From WRCA01 sp050943575 (GTDB taxonomy: Bacteria > Pseudomonadota > Alphaproteobacteria > Rs-D84): a DNA stretch of 64,000 bases. Made by a program: the position numbers and the translations under genes. Shown piece by piece: positions 33,601-43,514 of this stretch. The notes under the pieces were generated by a model that was given only the letters and a program-made list of their open reading frames with translations, was not told the origin of the DNA and made no database searches. Location of the stretch: the NCBI GenBank assembly GCA_050943575.1, contig JBMNPL010000002.1:16904-80903 (forward strand). Reading direction: 5' to 3'. The number at the start of each line of letters is the position of its first letter. The stretch's first letter is position 1.

Positions 33601-36015
33601 TTAATCTTTAACACGCGCTAGATCATCATACGATTTATATCTTTGATTGCTTGTTTCATAATACTCATAAGCTTCAAAATCTTTCCCATATCTGCCAAAT
33701 AATTCTGATATTTTTTGAACAGATGCATCTATCATTGTTTGTAATTGTTCATCTGAATACTCTATCAATTTTATATCATTATTTTTCAATTGTAAAAATT
33801 GAATTGTTTTTGCACCACACATATATGCTTCTAGTGGTAATTGAGGCATATTGCCCTGCTCTAATTGTGTTTTATTGGGGACTGTGTTTGTTTTTATATC
33901 CATAACTATATCACCCCAAACACGATCTGCTCGTGCACGAACAATGCGACCTGCAATTTTTGTTTCCAATTCTATTTCTGATTGACCACCTGCTGAATCT
34001 TTCAACATTTGTTGTATTATCGGTTCCATTTCAACAAATCTTTTGTGCCAAAAATGAAACAACACACTGCCACCTGATAAATCCTTTAATATATTCAATG
34101 CTTTTTCATCCATTAATTTAACTAAATTTTTCGCTTCAGCCGGATTTTTAGAAACATATTCTATAACATCATGAACTAATATTCCAAAATCTCTGATACT
34201 GGCAGTTTCCCACCAATCATCTTTTGGTTTTAATCCCAAAATATGATCTGCATAAAAAGCATATGGATTATGTATTAATAAATCTAATTTAGTTACATAA
34301 ACAGGACTTCTATCTGCTGGTGGTTTAGGAGGCAAGTTATCCAATTCGTTTAACTTAATTACATCAAACCCACGCACTGTACTTAAAATATCATCAGCTT
34401 TTTTATTTTCTAAATCTGTATGTTTTAGTGCAACTGCTATTCTTGATAAAAATCTAGATTCAGTTGTTTGTAATCCACCAGCTATTTCAGAACGCAACCA
34501 ATAAACTTCTGGACCACAAGACAAAGTTATAAAATCTAAAGCCATCAAAGATATTTTGCGTTGCGGTGATGGTAAACCAATTTGTTCTGCAATACGACGT
34601 GGCAACCAAGAATTTTCATATCCCATTGTGGGAAACATGCCTTCATTTAAACCAGTCAATATTACAACATCTGCTGTTTGCATACGTGACTCTATAGTCC
34701 CCAAAACATTTATTTTTACATCGTTATTTAATACATTACGAATTTTAACACCAGATAAAGCATCTGTAATAACAACTTGAATATCTGATTTATCTAAAAC
34801 AATTCCATGTCGTAATAAAATATCTGAAACTTCCTTGATTTTTTCAATAATTGGTAAATCAGATTCTGTAAATTCCAAATCAAAACTATTAATAAATTCA
34901 AACAAATTTTCAATTTTATCAAAATCCAAATCTTCAATTTTATTTAATATTGCACGACCAAGTAAAGTCATGCTACCTGATATTCCACCTGAAAAATCAG
35001 CAGATAAATTATATTTTGTAAATTCTTCTTTTAATCTTTGATTACCAGCCGAATCAGGTGTAATAACTAAAACAGATTTGCCATCTTGTATTGAACGATT
35101 TGCAATTTCTGCCACGGCTAATGCTTCTTCTGATTCACGTGCACAATCTATACGTGTAAATCTTATATCTTGAATTTCAAACTTATTATTTACAGAATTA
35201 TTAAATGCGTTATTAAAAAAATCTATATTTGATTTACCAACATTAATTTCTATTACTTCATTTGGTTCTATACCAACTTTTTGTAAAAATTTATATTCTG
35301 AATAATATGGATTACAAATATTTATCTTTGCAGGATTTATATCAGAAACTTTACCTGGTAAAATAATCTTTCCATTTGGTAAAGATGCAATATAAGTCAT
35401 TAAATCTGATGTTGCTGGAACAGATGCTGTACTGCCACAAACAATAACTTGACCGGAAAACTCATATCCAATCCAATTACGAATATCTATATTTCTTTTA
35501 GCAGATTCTGTAATTTTATTATTAAATATTGATGGTAAAACATTATCAATCAATGATAAAAATTTAGCCTTTTTTTGAAAATGAACCGCATATTTTTCAT
35601 CTATTAATGCATCCCAATTTACCGGTTGTTTATTATTACCTTGCTCATTTTCTATATAATCTTGCATTCGGATTAAATCATGTGCAACTGGCAAAACTGA
35701 TGCAAAAGACCGGTTTTCAGCAACAGATATTAACTTTGCTAAAACTAAAACACGTTCTGTGTTTGATACAACATCATCACTGTTAATCATATCTTCTTCA
35801 TCATCTGGACTTTCGCCTAGGGCAACTAATTTTGGTAATAAAACCGCCGATCCAGATTTTAAAGTTATAAATTTTTCAACAGTACGAATTGCGCGCCTGC
35901 TTGGTAAAAATACTACATCATTTGAAAAATCATGATCTGATAAAAAAGACCACAATGCTTCTGTTAATTTTGTGGGATCTGATGCATAAAAAATATTTTT
36001 TTTATTTAATACCAA
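33601..36015 (-). CDS. addB: Double-strand break repair protein AddB (short form)
   Basis: AddAB processes double-strand ends for RecA. The 804-residue protein has the N-terminal helicase-like fold without a Walker A motif (FLPSRRAIRTVEKF, then FASVLPVAHDLIRMQDYIE), the VVILTGLNEGMFP helicase-like segment (about 448-460), LPSPQRKISLMALDF, and a C-terminal RecB-type nuclease: FGILVHDVIEYV, ARADRVWGDIVMDIKT with the Asp and Asp-x-Lys, and QLPLEAYM. Alphaproteobacterial AddB proteins are usually near 1000 residues, so internal segments have been trimmed. addA is not in the window. The gene overlaps the end of engB by 14 bases. Confidence 0.88.
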   Translation of the reverse strand: MVLNKKNIFYASDPTKLTEALWSFLSDHDFSNDVVFLPSRRAIRTVEKFITLKSGSAVLLPKLVALGESPDDEEDMINSDDVVSNTERVLVLAKLISVAENRSFASVLPVAHDLIRMQDYIENEQGNNKQPVNWDALIDEKYAVHFQKKAKFLSLIDNVLPSIFNNKITESAKRNIDIRNWIGYEFSGQVIVCGSTASVPATSDLMTYIASLPNGKIILPGKVSDINPAKINICNPYYSEYKFLQKVGIEPNEVIEINVGKSNIDFFNNAFNNSVNNKFEIQDIRFTRIDCARESEEALAVAEIANRSIQDGKSVLVITPDSAGNQRLKEEFTKYNLSADFSGGISGSMTLLGRAILNKIEDLDFDKIENLFEFINSFDLEFTESDLPIIEKIKEVSDILLRHGIVLDKSDIQVVITDALSGVKIRNVLNNDVKINVLGTIESRMQTADVVILTGLNEGMFPTMGYENSWLPRRIAEQIGLPSPQRKISLMALDFITLSCGPEVYWLRSEIAGGLQTTESRFLSRIAVALKHTDLENKKADDILSTVRGFDVIKLNELDNLPPKPPADRSPVYVTKLDLLIHNPYAFYADHILGLKPKDDWWETASIRDFGILVHDVIEYVSKNPAEAKNLVKLMDEKALNILKDLSGGSVLFHFWHKRFVEMEPIIQQMLKDSAGGQSEIELETKIAGRIVRARADRVWGDIVMDIKTNTVPNKTQLEQGNMPQLPLEAYMCGAKTIQFLQLKNNDIKLIEYSDEQLQTMIDASVQKISELFGRYGKDFEAYEYYETSNQRYKSYDDLARVKD

Positions 36016-36565
36016 TTATTTTCCTAATGTCTTCTATACCTGTTTGTTTATTTGCAGATGTTTCTAATATCTCTGTAGATGCAGCTGGATGAGGAACACA
36101 AAATATCTCTGATTTTAATTCTGTAATTTTGGATTTATTTGATTTATCAATTTTTGTTAAAACAATTTGATAACGAATAGCATTAAAATCACAAAAATTC
36201 ATAATTTCCAAATCTGATTGTTTTAATTCATGTCGAGAATCTATTAAAATAAATAACAACTTTAACTGATCGCGATTCAATAAATACTCTTCTAGCCTTA
36301 ACATCCATCTTTCAATCTCGGTTTTTGATACTTTTGCATAACCATATCCTGGTAAATCCATTATTGTTAATTTATCATAAAAATTAAAAAGATTTAATGA
36401 TTGTGTGCGCCCCGGAGTTTTAGAAGTTCTGGCGATAACCCTGCCTGCAATCGCATTTATTAATGATGATTTACCAACATTACTACGCCCAATAAACGCA
36501 TATTCGGAAAAATGTGTTCGTGGTAAAGATTTAACAGTTTCAAAACTGCCAATAAATTTTATCAT
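36002..36565 (-). CDS. engB: Ribosome biogenesis GTPase EngB (YsxC/YihA)
   Basis: This GTPase is needed for large-subunit assembly. The 187-residue protein shows G1 GRSNVGKSSLINA (about 27), G2/G3 TPGRTQSLNLF and DLPGYGYAKVS, and G4 LTKIDK. Its length is normal. It overlaps rsmI upstream (ATGA, 4 bases) and addB downstream, so rsmI-engB-addB form one coupled unit. Confidence 0.95.
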   Translation of the reverse strand: MIKFIGSFETVKSLPRTHFSEYAFIGRSNVGKSSLINAIAGRVIARTSKTPGRTQSLNLFNFYDKLTIMDLPGYGYAKVSKTEIERWMLRLEEYLLNRDQLKLLFILIDSRHELKQSDLEIMNFCDFNAIRYQIVLTKIDKSNKSKITELKSEIFCVPHPAASTEILETSANKQTGIEDIRKIIGIK

Positions 36566-37398
36566 TTTTTATCCAATAATTTTTTATACGCTTCTTTTTT
36601 TGATATTCCACTGCGAGCTGCTATTTGCGCCGCAGCCGATTTTGTTGATTCAAATACAACATCACAAACTATTTCAGAAATTTCATCATCACTCATTTTT
36701 ATATCTGGAGCTGGTTCAACAACAATAACTATTTCCCCGCACCAATTATCACGATTTTTTAATTCTGAAGGATAACCAATAATTGTCTCTTCATGAACTT
36801 TTGTAATCTCACGAATAATTGCAACTCGACGCTCTGGCATTACTTTAGCAATAATACCCAATGTGTCTCGTAATCTATTAGGACTTTCATAATATATCAA
36901 AGTATGTCTGATTTTATTGTCGTTTCGTAAATATTTTTCATCCTTAAAAAAACCACAAAAAGTAAATTTATCCGTCGGAAACCCGGAAAGTGCCAAAGCA
37001 CTAACTGCCGCAATAGGACCCGGAACAACAAAAACATCCAATCCTTGGGCGCGACATTCACGAACTAAACGAAATCCTGGATCACTAATTGTAGGCATAC
37101 CCGAATCAGACACTAATGCAATCGCAGCACCTGAAATTGTGCCTTCTAAAACCGCAGTACCATCAATACTACGACGACCAGCAATCATATCTGTAATCTT
37201 ATCTGTCATTTTACGTTCATTATGATCATGAAATGCTATACGTTTAGTTTTAATATCAAAACGAGTTGCCAGTTTGCCAAACACCCTAGTGTCTTCAGCG
37301 GCAATTAAATCTACCCCTTGTAATACCTCAATTGCCCGATTTGACATATCACCTAAATTGCCAATTGGAGTTCCAACAATATAAAGACCTGATTGCAT
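36562..37398 (-). CDS. rsmI: 16S rRNA (cytidine-2'-O)-methyltransferase RsmI
   Basis: It methylates the 2'-O of C1402 in 16S rRNA using S-adenosylmethionine. The 278-residue tetrapyrrole-methylase-fold protein shows GTPIGNLGDMSNRAIEVL at the N-terminus, AEDTRVFGKLA, VSDSGMPTISDPGFRLV, VPGPIAAVSALALSGF and ALIYYESPNRL-type LIYYESPNRL. It is divergent from the LpoA-like gene, an arrangement also familiar from other proteobacteria (rsmI next to lpoA). An AAAAGGGG ribosome site precedes the ATG. Confidence 0.96.
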   Translation of the reverse strand: MQSGLYIVGTPIGNLGDMSNRAIEVLQGVDLIAAEDTRVFGKLATRFDIKTKRIAFHDHNERKMTDKITDMIAGRRSIDGTAVLEGTISGAAIALVSDSGMPTISDPGFRLVRECRAQGLDVFVVPGPIAAVSALALSGFPTDKFTFCGFFKDEKYLRNDNKIRHTLIYYESPNRLRDTLGIIAKVMPERRVAIIREITKVHEETIIGYPSELKNRDNWCGEIVIVVEPAPDIKMSDDEISEIVCDVVFESTKSAAAQIAARSGISKKEAYKKLLDKK

Positions 37399-37444
37399 TT
37401 TAACCCCTTTTATTTTATTATTACATTGAAACTAGGATTTTTCA

Positions 37445-38995
37445 ATGTTTATAAATAAATTAAAAAACTTTTTTTATATATTATTTACACTTGGTGTTTT
37501 ATATTCTTGCACCTCTGTAAAACCCGTTCAAATAAGGGATGCGACTGATTTAGATGCACCTATTTTTGAAATCGGAACAACAAAAAATATTGCTGTTTTG
37601 TTGCCCGAATCAAATTGGGGAGAATCAATTAAAACAAGTATTCAAATGGCATTTATACAAAGTAAATCTAATGATATAAATGTTAGATTTACAGATTTAT
37701 CCGGTTCATCAGAAGAAAAATCTCAACAAATAAAATCAGCATTACTAAATAAACCAGATTTAATTATAGGACCAATTTTTTCAGAAGAAGTTGAAATACT
37801 GCGCCAACAAATAAATTCAAATATACCTGTTTTATCTTTTAGTTCTGATACCAATGTTTTAGGAAATGGAATTTTAACAATGTCTTTGATACCAACCCAA
37901 AGCGTTGAAACAATTGTGCGCCATATAATTACTGATGGTAAAAAAGAAATAATGATTATAACCCCAGATAATAAAACTGGATATATAATGGGTAATGCTG
38001 CACTAGATGCTGCAAATATTTATGGACTAGATGTTGCCGGATTTTATTATTATAAACCCGGAAATATGGAAAATATGAAAAATGTATCTGAAAATATGGC
38101 AATGTTTAACGCACGAAATAATGCAAATACACGTGCAAAAGAAATCTTGTCCGATATACTTAACAAACAAATAATTTCAGAATCAGATAAAATATACGTA
38201 AATGAACTTTTAGAAAATAGAAAAAAATCTGACACTATTGGTGATGTACCATATGACGCTATATTATTTTTAGGCAATGCATCCGATTCTAAAGCACTTG
38301 GATCATTTATGCGATATTTTGATGTGCCCGCTAAAAAAGTTAAATTCTATGGAACAGCAATGTGGGATAATTCAGAAATGTTTCGTGATATAACAATGTC
38401 CGGTGCTAGTTTTGCAGCAATGCCCGCAATTTCACCAGAATTCACAAATGCATATCGCACAATTACAGATAAAGAACCTGAAAGAATTAGCACAATGGGA
38501 TATGATGCGGCAATGCTCGCAAAAAAAGCATTGTTATCCGGACGTAATGTATCCGAATTTTTATCGGACCCATCAGGGTTTAGAGGATTAGATGGACTGA
38601 TGAGATTGCAAGCGAATGGTATATCAGAACGTGCTTTACAAATAATGGTATTAGATGGTAGCGGGACACCCAAAATAATAAAAACATCAGCAACTAACTT
38701 TATAAAACCATTATATCAAATTACAAAACAAAATAATAATAAACCAAACGAAATAAAAATATCTGCCGGTATAAATCCAATGTATTATTTACAATTACCA
38801 GAAAGTGTTCGTGGAAAATATAGCGCAAAAACTTACAGAGAAAATGAATATATTAAATCAAAAATAGAAATAAAATCTGAAGAAATTACAATATTACCTG
38901 AAGATAGTTCTGAACCTATTATAGATCCAGATTTTCAACCAATAGAATTAAATCAAGTAAATAGAACAATGGTTGATGAAATAGAAATACACTAA
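37445..38995 (+). CDS. Penicillin-binding protein activator (LpoA/LppC-like) lipoprotein
   Basis: LpoA-type outer membrane lipoproteins stimulate bifunctional peptidoglycan synthases. The 516-residue protein has a lipoprotein signal (lipobox LYSC, Cys near 22) followed by a periplasmic-binding-protein fold (about 45-420): NIAVLLPESNWGESIKTSIQ, PDLIIGPIFSEEVE, IPVLSFSSDTN and FYGTAMWDN. It lacks the N-terminal TPR domain of enterobacterial LpoA, as usual in alphaproteobacteria. The acidic, Ile-rich C-terminal 90 residues are not recognised. The genomic position beside rsmI supports the assignment. Confidence 0.8.
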   Translation: MFINKLKNFFYILFTLGVLYSCTSVKPVQIRDATDLDAPIFEIGTTKNIAVLLPESNWGESIKTSIQMAFIQSKSNDINVRFTDLSGSSEEKSQQIKSALLNKPDLIIGPIFSEEVEILRQQINSNIPVLSFSSDTNVLGNGILTMSLIPTQSVETIVRHIITDGKKEIMIITPDNKTGYIMGNAALDAANIYGLDVAGFYYYKPGNMENMKNVSENMAMFNARNNANTRAKEILSDILNKQIISESDKIYVNELLENRKKSDTIGDVPYDAILFLGNASDSKALGSFMRYFDVPAKKVKFYGTAMWDNSEMFRDITMSGASFAAMPAISPEFTNAYRTITDKEPERISTMGYDAAMLAKKALLSGRNVSEFLSDPSGFRGLDGLMRLQANGISERALQIMVLDGSGTPKIIKTSATNFIKPLYQITKQNNNKPNEIKISAGINPMYYLQLPESVRGKYSAKTYRENEYIKSKIEIKSEEITILPEDSSEPIIDPDFQPIELNQVNRTMVDEIEIH

Positions 38996-39951
38996 CTTAA
39001 AATCTCTTGTAATTCTTTCATATCATCCGGTAATTTAGATTTAAACTTTATAAATTCGTCAGTTATCGGATGTTTTAATTCCAAAACTTCAGCATGTAAC
39101 ATTTGTCCATGATGTGTTTTTATAAATTCTAATAATTCCGGATCTTTTACACTACCCAACCGAGAACTACCACGACCATAAACAGGATCACATACAACAG
39201 GAAAACCATGAGCAGATAAATGAACGCGTATTTGATGTGTTCGTCCCGTTAGTAAAGTACAACGAAGTTTAGCAATACCAACATCAGACCAAACATTAAT
39301 CGCTTCAACTTTGGTTTCAGCCGGCTTTCCACCAACTTTTAAAATAGTCATTTTTTGGCGATTTCTGGAACTGCGACCAATATTACCAACTATATCTGCC
39401 TCTAACCAATTCGGAATTCCCCAAACAAAAGCAATATATTTTCTTGTTAAATTATGGCTGGCAAATGTTTTTGTTAATGCTTTATACGCCATATCTGATT
39501 TAGCAAAAATTACTATCCCACTTGTATCTTTATCCAAACGATGAACAACCCCCGGACGCATTAAACCACCATGTATAGATAAATTGGTGTGTGATAAAAC
39601 ACGATGAACTAATGTATCCGTTTCACGTCCTGCACCCGGATACATCGCAATACCACGCGGTTTATTTACAACAATAATATCCTTATCTTCAAATAAAATA
39701 TCTAGATCAAATTTAATTCTATTATTTATAAATAATGATTGTTGTTGTTCTTTTTTTGGAATAATAACACTTATTTGATCATCAAATTTTATTTTATCAG
39801 AAAATTTTATTTCGCCTGTGTTTGGCATTTTTTTTACAACAAATTTTTGTATCTCACTACGTGAAAATTCCGGCATTTTATCTACTAAAAACTTATCCAG
39901 ACGCAGACCAATATCTGACTCTTTAGCAACAAAAGTTCTTGTATCATTCAT
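38992..39951 (-). CDS. rluD: RluD-type 23S rRNA pseudouridine synthase
   Basis: It isomerises uridines in 23S rRNA. From the ATG at 39951 the protein has 319 residues: an S4 RNA-binding domain (about 10-75, GLRLDKFLVDKMPEFSRSEI) and the catalytic domain with GVVHRLDKDTSGIVIFAKS, which contains the catalytic Asp, then LLTGRTHQIRVHLSAHG and DPVYG. The longer frame from 39978 would add nine residues and lie deeper in the preceding gene; the ATG at 39951 overlaps that gene's stop by 8 bases. RluC cannot be excluded. The stop overlaps that of the convergent LpoA-like gene. Confidence 0.9.
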   Translation of the reverse strand: MNDTRTFVAKESDIGLRLDKFLVDKMPEFSRSEIQKFVVKKMPNTGEIKFSDKIKFDDQISVIIPKKEQQQSLFINNRIKFDLDILFEDKDIIVVNKPRGIAMYPGAGRETDTLVHRVLSHTNLSIHGGLMRPGVVHRLDKDTSGIVIFAKSDMAYKALTKTFASHNLTRKYIAFVWGIPNWLEADIVGNIGRSSRNRQKMTILKVGGKPAETKVEAINVWSDVGIAKLRCTLLTGRTHQIRVHLSAHGFPVVCDPVYGRGSSRLGSVKDPELLEFIKTHHGQMLHAEVLELKHPITDEFIKFKSKLPDDMKELQEILS

Positions 39952-40399
39952 TCCAATTTTTTCCCTTGATACAATCATTTAATATGATTTTTATTTCACG
40001 TCCGTTCCCAGTTATTTGACAATTTATTATACCTGTTGTTTTTTTCTGAGAATCATTTCTGGACGCTTCGCGCCATGCAAACCGAATCTGATCAGGACGT
40101 TTTACACAAGTAATATTCATAACAGCTTTTTTATCTTCGGCTGAAAACTTACTTGGAGAAATCCATACTCGTGCGGTTTCTGCCTGCCCTATACATGGAA
40201 AACTATCCAAAAAATAAAGTTCCATACCATTATTCCCAATAGATTTATCGCGAATAAAAGAAATGTCATATTGACTATAACGAAGACCAGTAACACTTTC
40301 CCAGTCTGTACTGGTAGAAAATAAATTTACTGAATTTGCATCATATACAGAAACACAAATCAAAAAAAATAAAGAAAATAAAAATAATAATCTTTTCAT
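39944..40399 (-). CDS. Exported protein of unknown function (151 residues)
   Basis: A signal peptide (MKRLLFLFSLFFLICVSVYD) precedes about 130 residues with four Cys (FPCIGQ, MNITCVK, IINCQITG, LNDCIKG), probably two disulfides, and a beta-rich pattern. No family is recognised. It ends overlapping rluD and follows the zinc-ribbon gene by 14 bases, so the three are likely co-transcribed. A periplasmic location is inferred from the signal peptide and paired Cys. Confidence 0.65.
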   Translation of the reverse strand: MKRLLFLFSLFFLICVSVYDANSVNLFSTSTDWESVTGLRYSQYDISFIRDKSIGNNGMELYFLDSFPCIGQAETARVWISPSKFSAEDKKAVMNITCVKRPDQIRFAWREASRNDSQKKTTGIINCQITGNGREIKIILNDCIKGKNWNE

Positions 40400-40413
40400 A
40401 TTTAACTTCCTTA

Positions 40414-40893
40414 TTAATCACTTAATTCTACTGAAACTTTTACAAAACCCGTCGGCACATTATGAACTTGAACTGAAAAGTTTGCTTTTTCACCAGAACC
40501 TAATAATGGTACTGGAGGTGTAAATTTTTGCGATGATACTTCTATGTTTTTATCGTTTTTAATAATAACTATTAAATCTGGCACACCATGTAATTTTTCC
40601 GATTTATTTTCAATAATACCAGAAACAACTAAAACATCATCAACTGGATGTGCTGATTTCATATGAATAAATAATGGACCTTGTTTATCTAATGGTGCCC
40701 ATAAAACCAGCGCAATTAAAGAAAAAGCAGCCAATAATAAAACCAAAACAGATAATAAAAAAACTAAAAAATTTCTATTTTTTCGTATAATTGGTTTACG
40801 CCAAACATGACCACATACAGCACATTTGAATATGTTATTACTTATACTATTAATAGAATAACTTACTTTGCAAAAAGGGCATGTTATTTTCAT
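40414..40893 (-). CDS. Zinc-ribbon (MJ0042-type) membrane protein with DUF3426-like domain
   Basis: The 159-residue protein opens with a zinc ribbon (MKITCPFCKVSYSI and FKCAVCGHVW, two CxxC pairs), then a membrane helix (about 43-68), then a periplasmic domain of about 90 residues with VVSGIIENKSEKLHG and FTPPVPLLGSGEKANF, as in DUF3426 proteins. This architecture is common in alphaproteobacteria, but its role is not established. The ribbon is cytoplasmic and the second domain should be periplasmic. Confidence 0.75.
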   Translation of the reverse strand: MKITCPFCKVSYSINSISNNIFKCAVCGHVWRKPIIRKNRNFLVFLLSVLVLLLAAFSLIALVLWAPLDKQGPLFIHMKSAHPVDDVLVVSGIIENKSEKLHGVPDLIVIIKNDKNIEVSSQKFTPPVPLLGSGEKANFSVQVHNVPTGFVKVSVELSD

Positions 40894-40940
40894 TTTTTAT
40901 TCATTTATCGTTGTTAATAATATCTATATTATATTTTGTA

Positions 40941-42245
40941 TTACTCTAAATTCAAGTTATTATATTTTTGAGTCACACGATTTTTAATTTCATTTATTGC
41001 CTTGGTATAATCTGAAATTGTAGCATTATTGTTTGCCGCAACACTTCTTATTATTGTTTCCGTTTCAGTTTTTATAGTTTTTGATTCTTTGTTAATCGCT
41101 GATTTTAATAATGGATTCAACACGCCACATAAAATGTCTGATAGGTGTGCCACATCTGTTTGTAAATCCCAATAATATGAAGAATCTGCAGGATCTTCTA
41201 TACGTTCAGTTATATTTATTTTTGGTGCAACAGAACCAGTATATCCAACAGTTACCGTTCTGGCAGTAACTCTACCTCTTGTTACATCCATAATATTACT
41301 AATTTTTAAAGTTGCAGATTTATCGCTACCATTAACTGATAACCAATTTAAATTTAAATCTCTAACCCATAATTCATTAGCTTCAAGTCTGGAAAATCTA
41401 CCTGTGTCACCTAATAATAATTCTCCAGAAATTTCCGCGTTTCTTGAATCTGATGTAAGTGTACCCATCACCAATGTTTCCCCTGTAATTTTTAATTGTG
41501 TATCTAATTCTGTCCGTGGTGAAATTTGAACTTTTTGAGCAACAATCGAATCAGATTTAAGAATTTCTGTAAAATCTGAATTACGTGCATCTATTGATAA
41601 AATATTGTTTATATTATTTCCACCCATTAGTAAATTTGAAGACATGGAAGAATCAAAGGAATTTTTAGAAGGTGTGCGCCATAAAAAATCACCACCAGAT
41701 AAAAGTGTTTTCGTCCCACCAACAATAGAATTTTTACCCAATTGAGCATCAAAAATATTTGTCCTAGAACGCCATGTACCAAATGCACCATGTGCATGAT
41801 TTTTATCTATAAATCCTGATGATACACCACCAAGCTCTGCTATTTCACGAGTGCGTAATGGGGATATATCTGCAGAATTATATATAACCATACCAGATAA
41901 TACAGAATGCCCCGCCATATCCCGAGATTTTATTATGCGCGCCTGAAATTTATCATGATCTTTTGGAATATTCCCATATTTAGCTAAATCACGAATTTTA
42001 ACCTTGGTAATCACACGCCCCGTTGGTTCAAATAATTTGATTTTATGTGCAATCATATATCTTTCTAATGCATCTTTAGTTATATCAATATCTCTTGCTA
42101 TACGAACATTTTCAGCACGTTTAGCACGATCATTTAACTCGCGCATAACAAACGGTAAAATAGAAGCAGCAATTGCTAAAGATAAAAGAATTTCTAGCAA
42201 CATCCCGCCAAATTCATTCTTAAAAAATTTATTTTTATTCATCAT
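40941..42245 (-). CDS. Large pseudopilin-like protein 1 (434 residues)
   Basis: The N-terminus has the type IV prepilin layout: a short basic leader, cleavage site EFG|GMLLE with Glu at +5, and a hydrophobic helix (ILLSLAIAASILPFVM) continuing into a charged amphipathic helix. The C-terminal 350 residues are far larger than a normal pilin and consist of repeated short strands with Asn/Ser/Gly turns (NNILSIDARNSDF, SRNAEISGELLLGD), suggesting a beta-helix. This recalls PilV-type minor pilin adhesins of type IVb pili. It is the third gene of a run of three similar proteins. No prepilin peptidase, assembly ATPase or platform gene is in the window. Confidence 0.6.
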   Translation of the reverse strand: MMNKNKFFKNEFGGMLLEILLSLAIAASILPFVMRELNDRAKRAENVRIARDIDITKDALERYMIAHKIKLFEPTGRVITKVKIRDLAKYGNIPKDHDKFQARIIKSRDMAGHSVLSGMVIYNSADISPLRTREIAELGGVSSGFIDKNHAHGAFGTWRSRTNIFDAQLGKNSIVGGTKTLLSGGDFLWRTPSKNSFDSSMSSNLLMGGNNINNILSIDARNSDFTEILKSDSIVAQKVQISPRTELDTQLKITGETLVMGTLTSDSRNAEISGELLLGDTGRFSRLEANELWVRDLNLNWLSVNGSDKSATLKISNIMDVTRGRVTARTVTVGYTGSVAPKINITERIEDPADSSYYWDLQTDVAHLSDILCGVLNPLLKSAINKESKTIKTETETIIRSVAANNNATISDYTKAINEIKNRVTQKYNNLNLE

Positions 42246-42262
42246 GTTTTATTACTTGTAAA

Positions 42263-43510
42263 TTACATATCTTGCCATCCACTGGTAATTATTGGCAAAA
42301 AATCGTTATTATTTGGTACAATAAGCGTTTCACCAATTTCATTATTATTTACCTTTTTTAAAAACAAATTAGAAAATCTGGGACCATTAATCGATGGGAA
42401 ATACCATCTCCCTAACCTAATTGGAGCACCGCCTGTACTAGAATATAATAATTCACCCGAGATTGTTATTCCGAAATCTTTTTGAAAAATTAAATTATCA
42501 GTGGATAAAAAAGGTGTCGCAATAGATTGAGCGCGAATACCCGCAAAGCTTGTAATTATCCTTGAACTTTCGGACCGAACAATCATATCATTTTGAACAT
42601 GTATTGGGCCATTTATATTTACCATATCTACAATTATATCTCCGCGAGAAGACCATGATGATCCGGATGATGTACCAATACCTTTTAATTTATCCGCTGT
42701 AATATTTCTGAAACCAGAAATATCATCGCTTACATTTATCGATTCAAACTCTGCATTAGATGCATCTATTGACATACCTTCGGGAAAAAAGATCTCTTTT
42801 GTTTTAATAATTCCCGATTCAACAAACCATGTTTTTACATTTGTTGAATTTAAAGTTTTGGCATTTATTTTTCCAATATCAAAAATATTATTCTTTACCA
42901 TATCTATATCTCGATACATAGTATTCAATTCTATATTATCTAAATATATTCTATGTAAATATTTATACGAATCATCTTTTCCTAAAATGTCAGATATTCT
43001 AAAAATTAAATCGCCTTCGCTAAATAATTCTGATGAAATACCCCATCCCGCAGAACTAATAGCTTCACCACCAGATTCTACAATTGCAGCATCTGTACCT
43101 AAATTCCTTACAATATTTGCTACTCTAATTTTTTTTATTTTAATCGGTCTAAATGCAATATATGCATTTATAGAAGTTCCACTAGAATCTTCGCGTTTCT
43201 CAATAAATCCGGCATAAGGGTCTAATAAACGATTATCACCTTTATTAAGAATTTTTAGTTGATTTTGATTAAATTCTACTTGTGCATTTGATGGCCAATC
43301 AGATTGATTTTTACGAACATAAGCCATAATAGGATCGCCCCAAGCTATAATATGCTTTGATTCGCTAATATCCGCAATCTGATTACTCATATTTATCGCA
43401 CCATTATATGCAAATGGTATTATTGCACCAACAATTGCTATAGCCAGCAGAGTTTCTATCAACCCTGCACCTTTTTGTTCTTTATAAAAATCTCTGTTTT
43501 TGTTTTTCAA
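42263..43510 (-). CDS. Large pseudopilin-like protein 2 (415 residues)
   Basis: The N-terminus MKNKNRDFYKEQKG|AGLIE gives a canonical prepilin cleavage site with Glu at +5, followed by the helix TLLAIAIVGAIIPFAYNGAI. The C-terminal part again consists of short repeated strands (AEFESINVSDDISGFRNITA, VDMVNINGPIHVQNDMIVRS), consistent with a beta-helical or fibre-like stalk. It is 17 bases from gene 1 and 4 from gene 3, so the three form one operon. The function is probably a pilus-tip or pseudopilus component; the target is unknown. Confidence 0.6.
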   Translation of the reverse strand: MKNKNRDFYKEQKGAGLIETLLAIAIVGAIIPFAYNGAINMSNQIADISESKHIIAWGDPIMAYVRKNQSDWPSNAQVEFNQNQLKILNKGDNRLLDPYAGFIEKREDSSGTSINAYIAFRPIKIKKIRVANIVRNLGTDAAIVESGGEAISSAGWGISSELFSEGDLIFRISDILGKDDSYKYLHRIYLDNIELNTMYRDIDMVKNNIFDIGKINAKTLNSTNVKTWFVESGIIKTKEIFFPEGMSIDASNAEFESINVSDDISGFRNITADKLKGIGTSSGSSWSSRGDIIVDMVNINGPIHVQNDMIVRSESSRIITSFAGIRAQSIATPFLSTDNLIFQKDFGITISGELLYSSTGGAPIRLGRWYFPSINGPRFSNLFLKKVNNNEIGETLIVPNNNDFLPIITSGWQDM

Positions 43511-43514
43511 TTAA

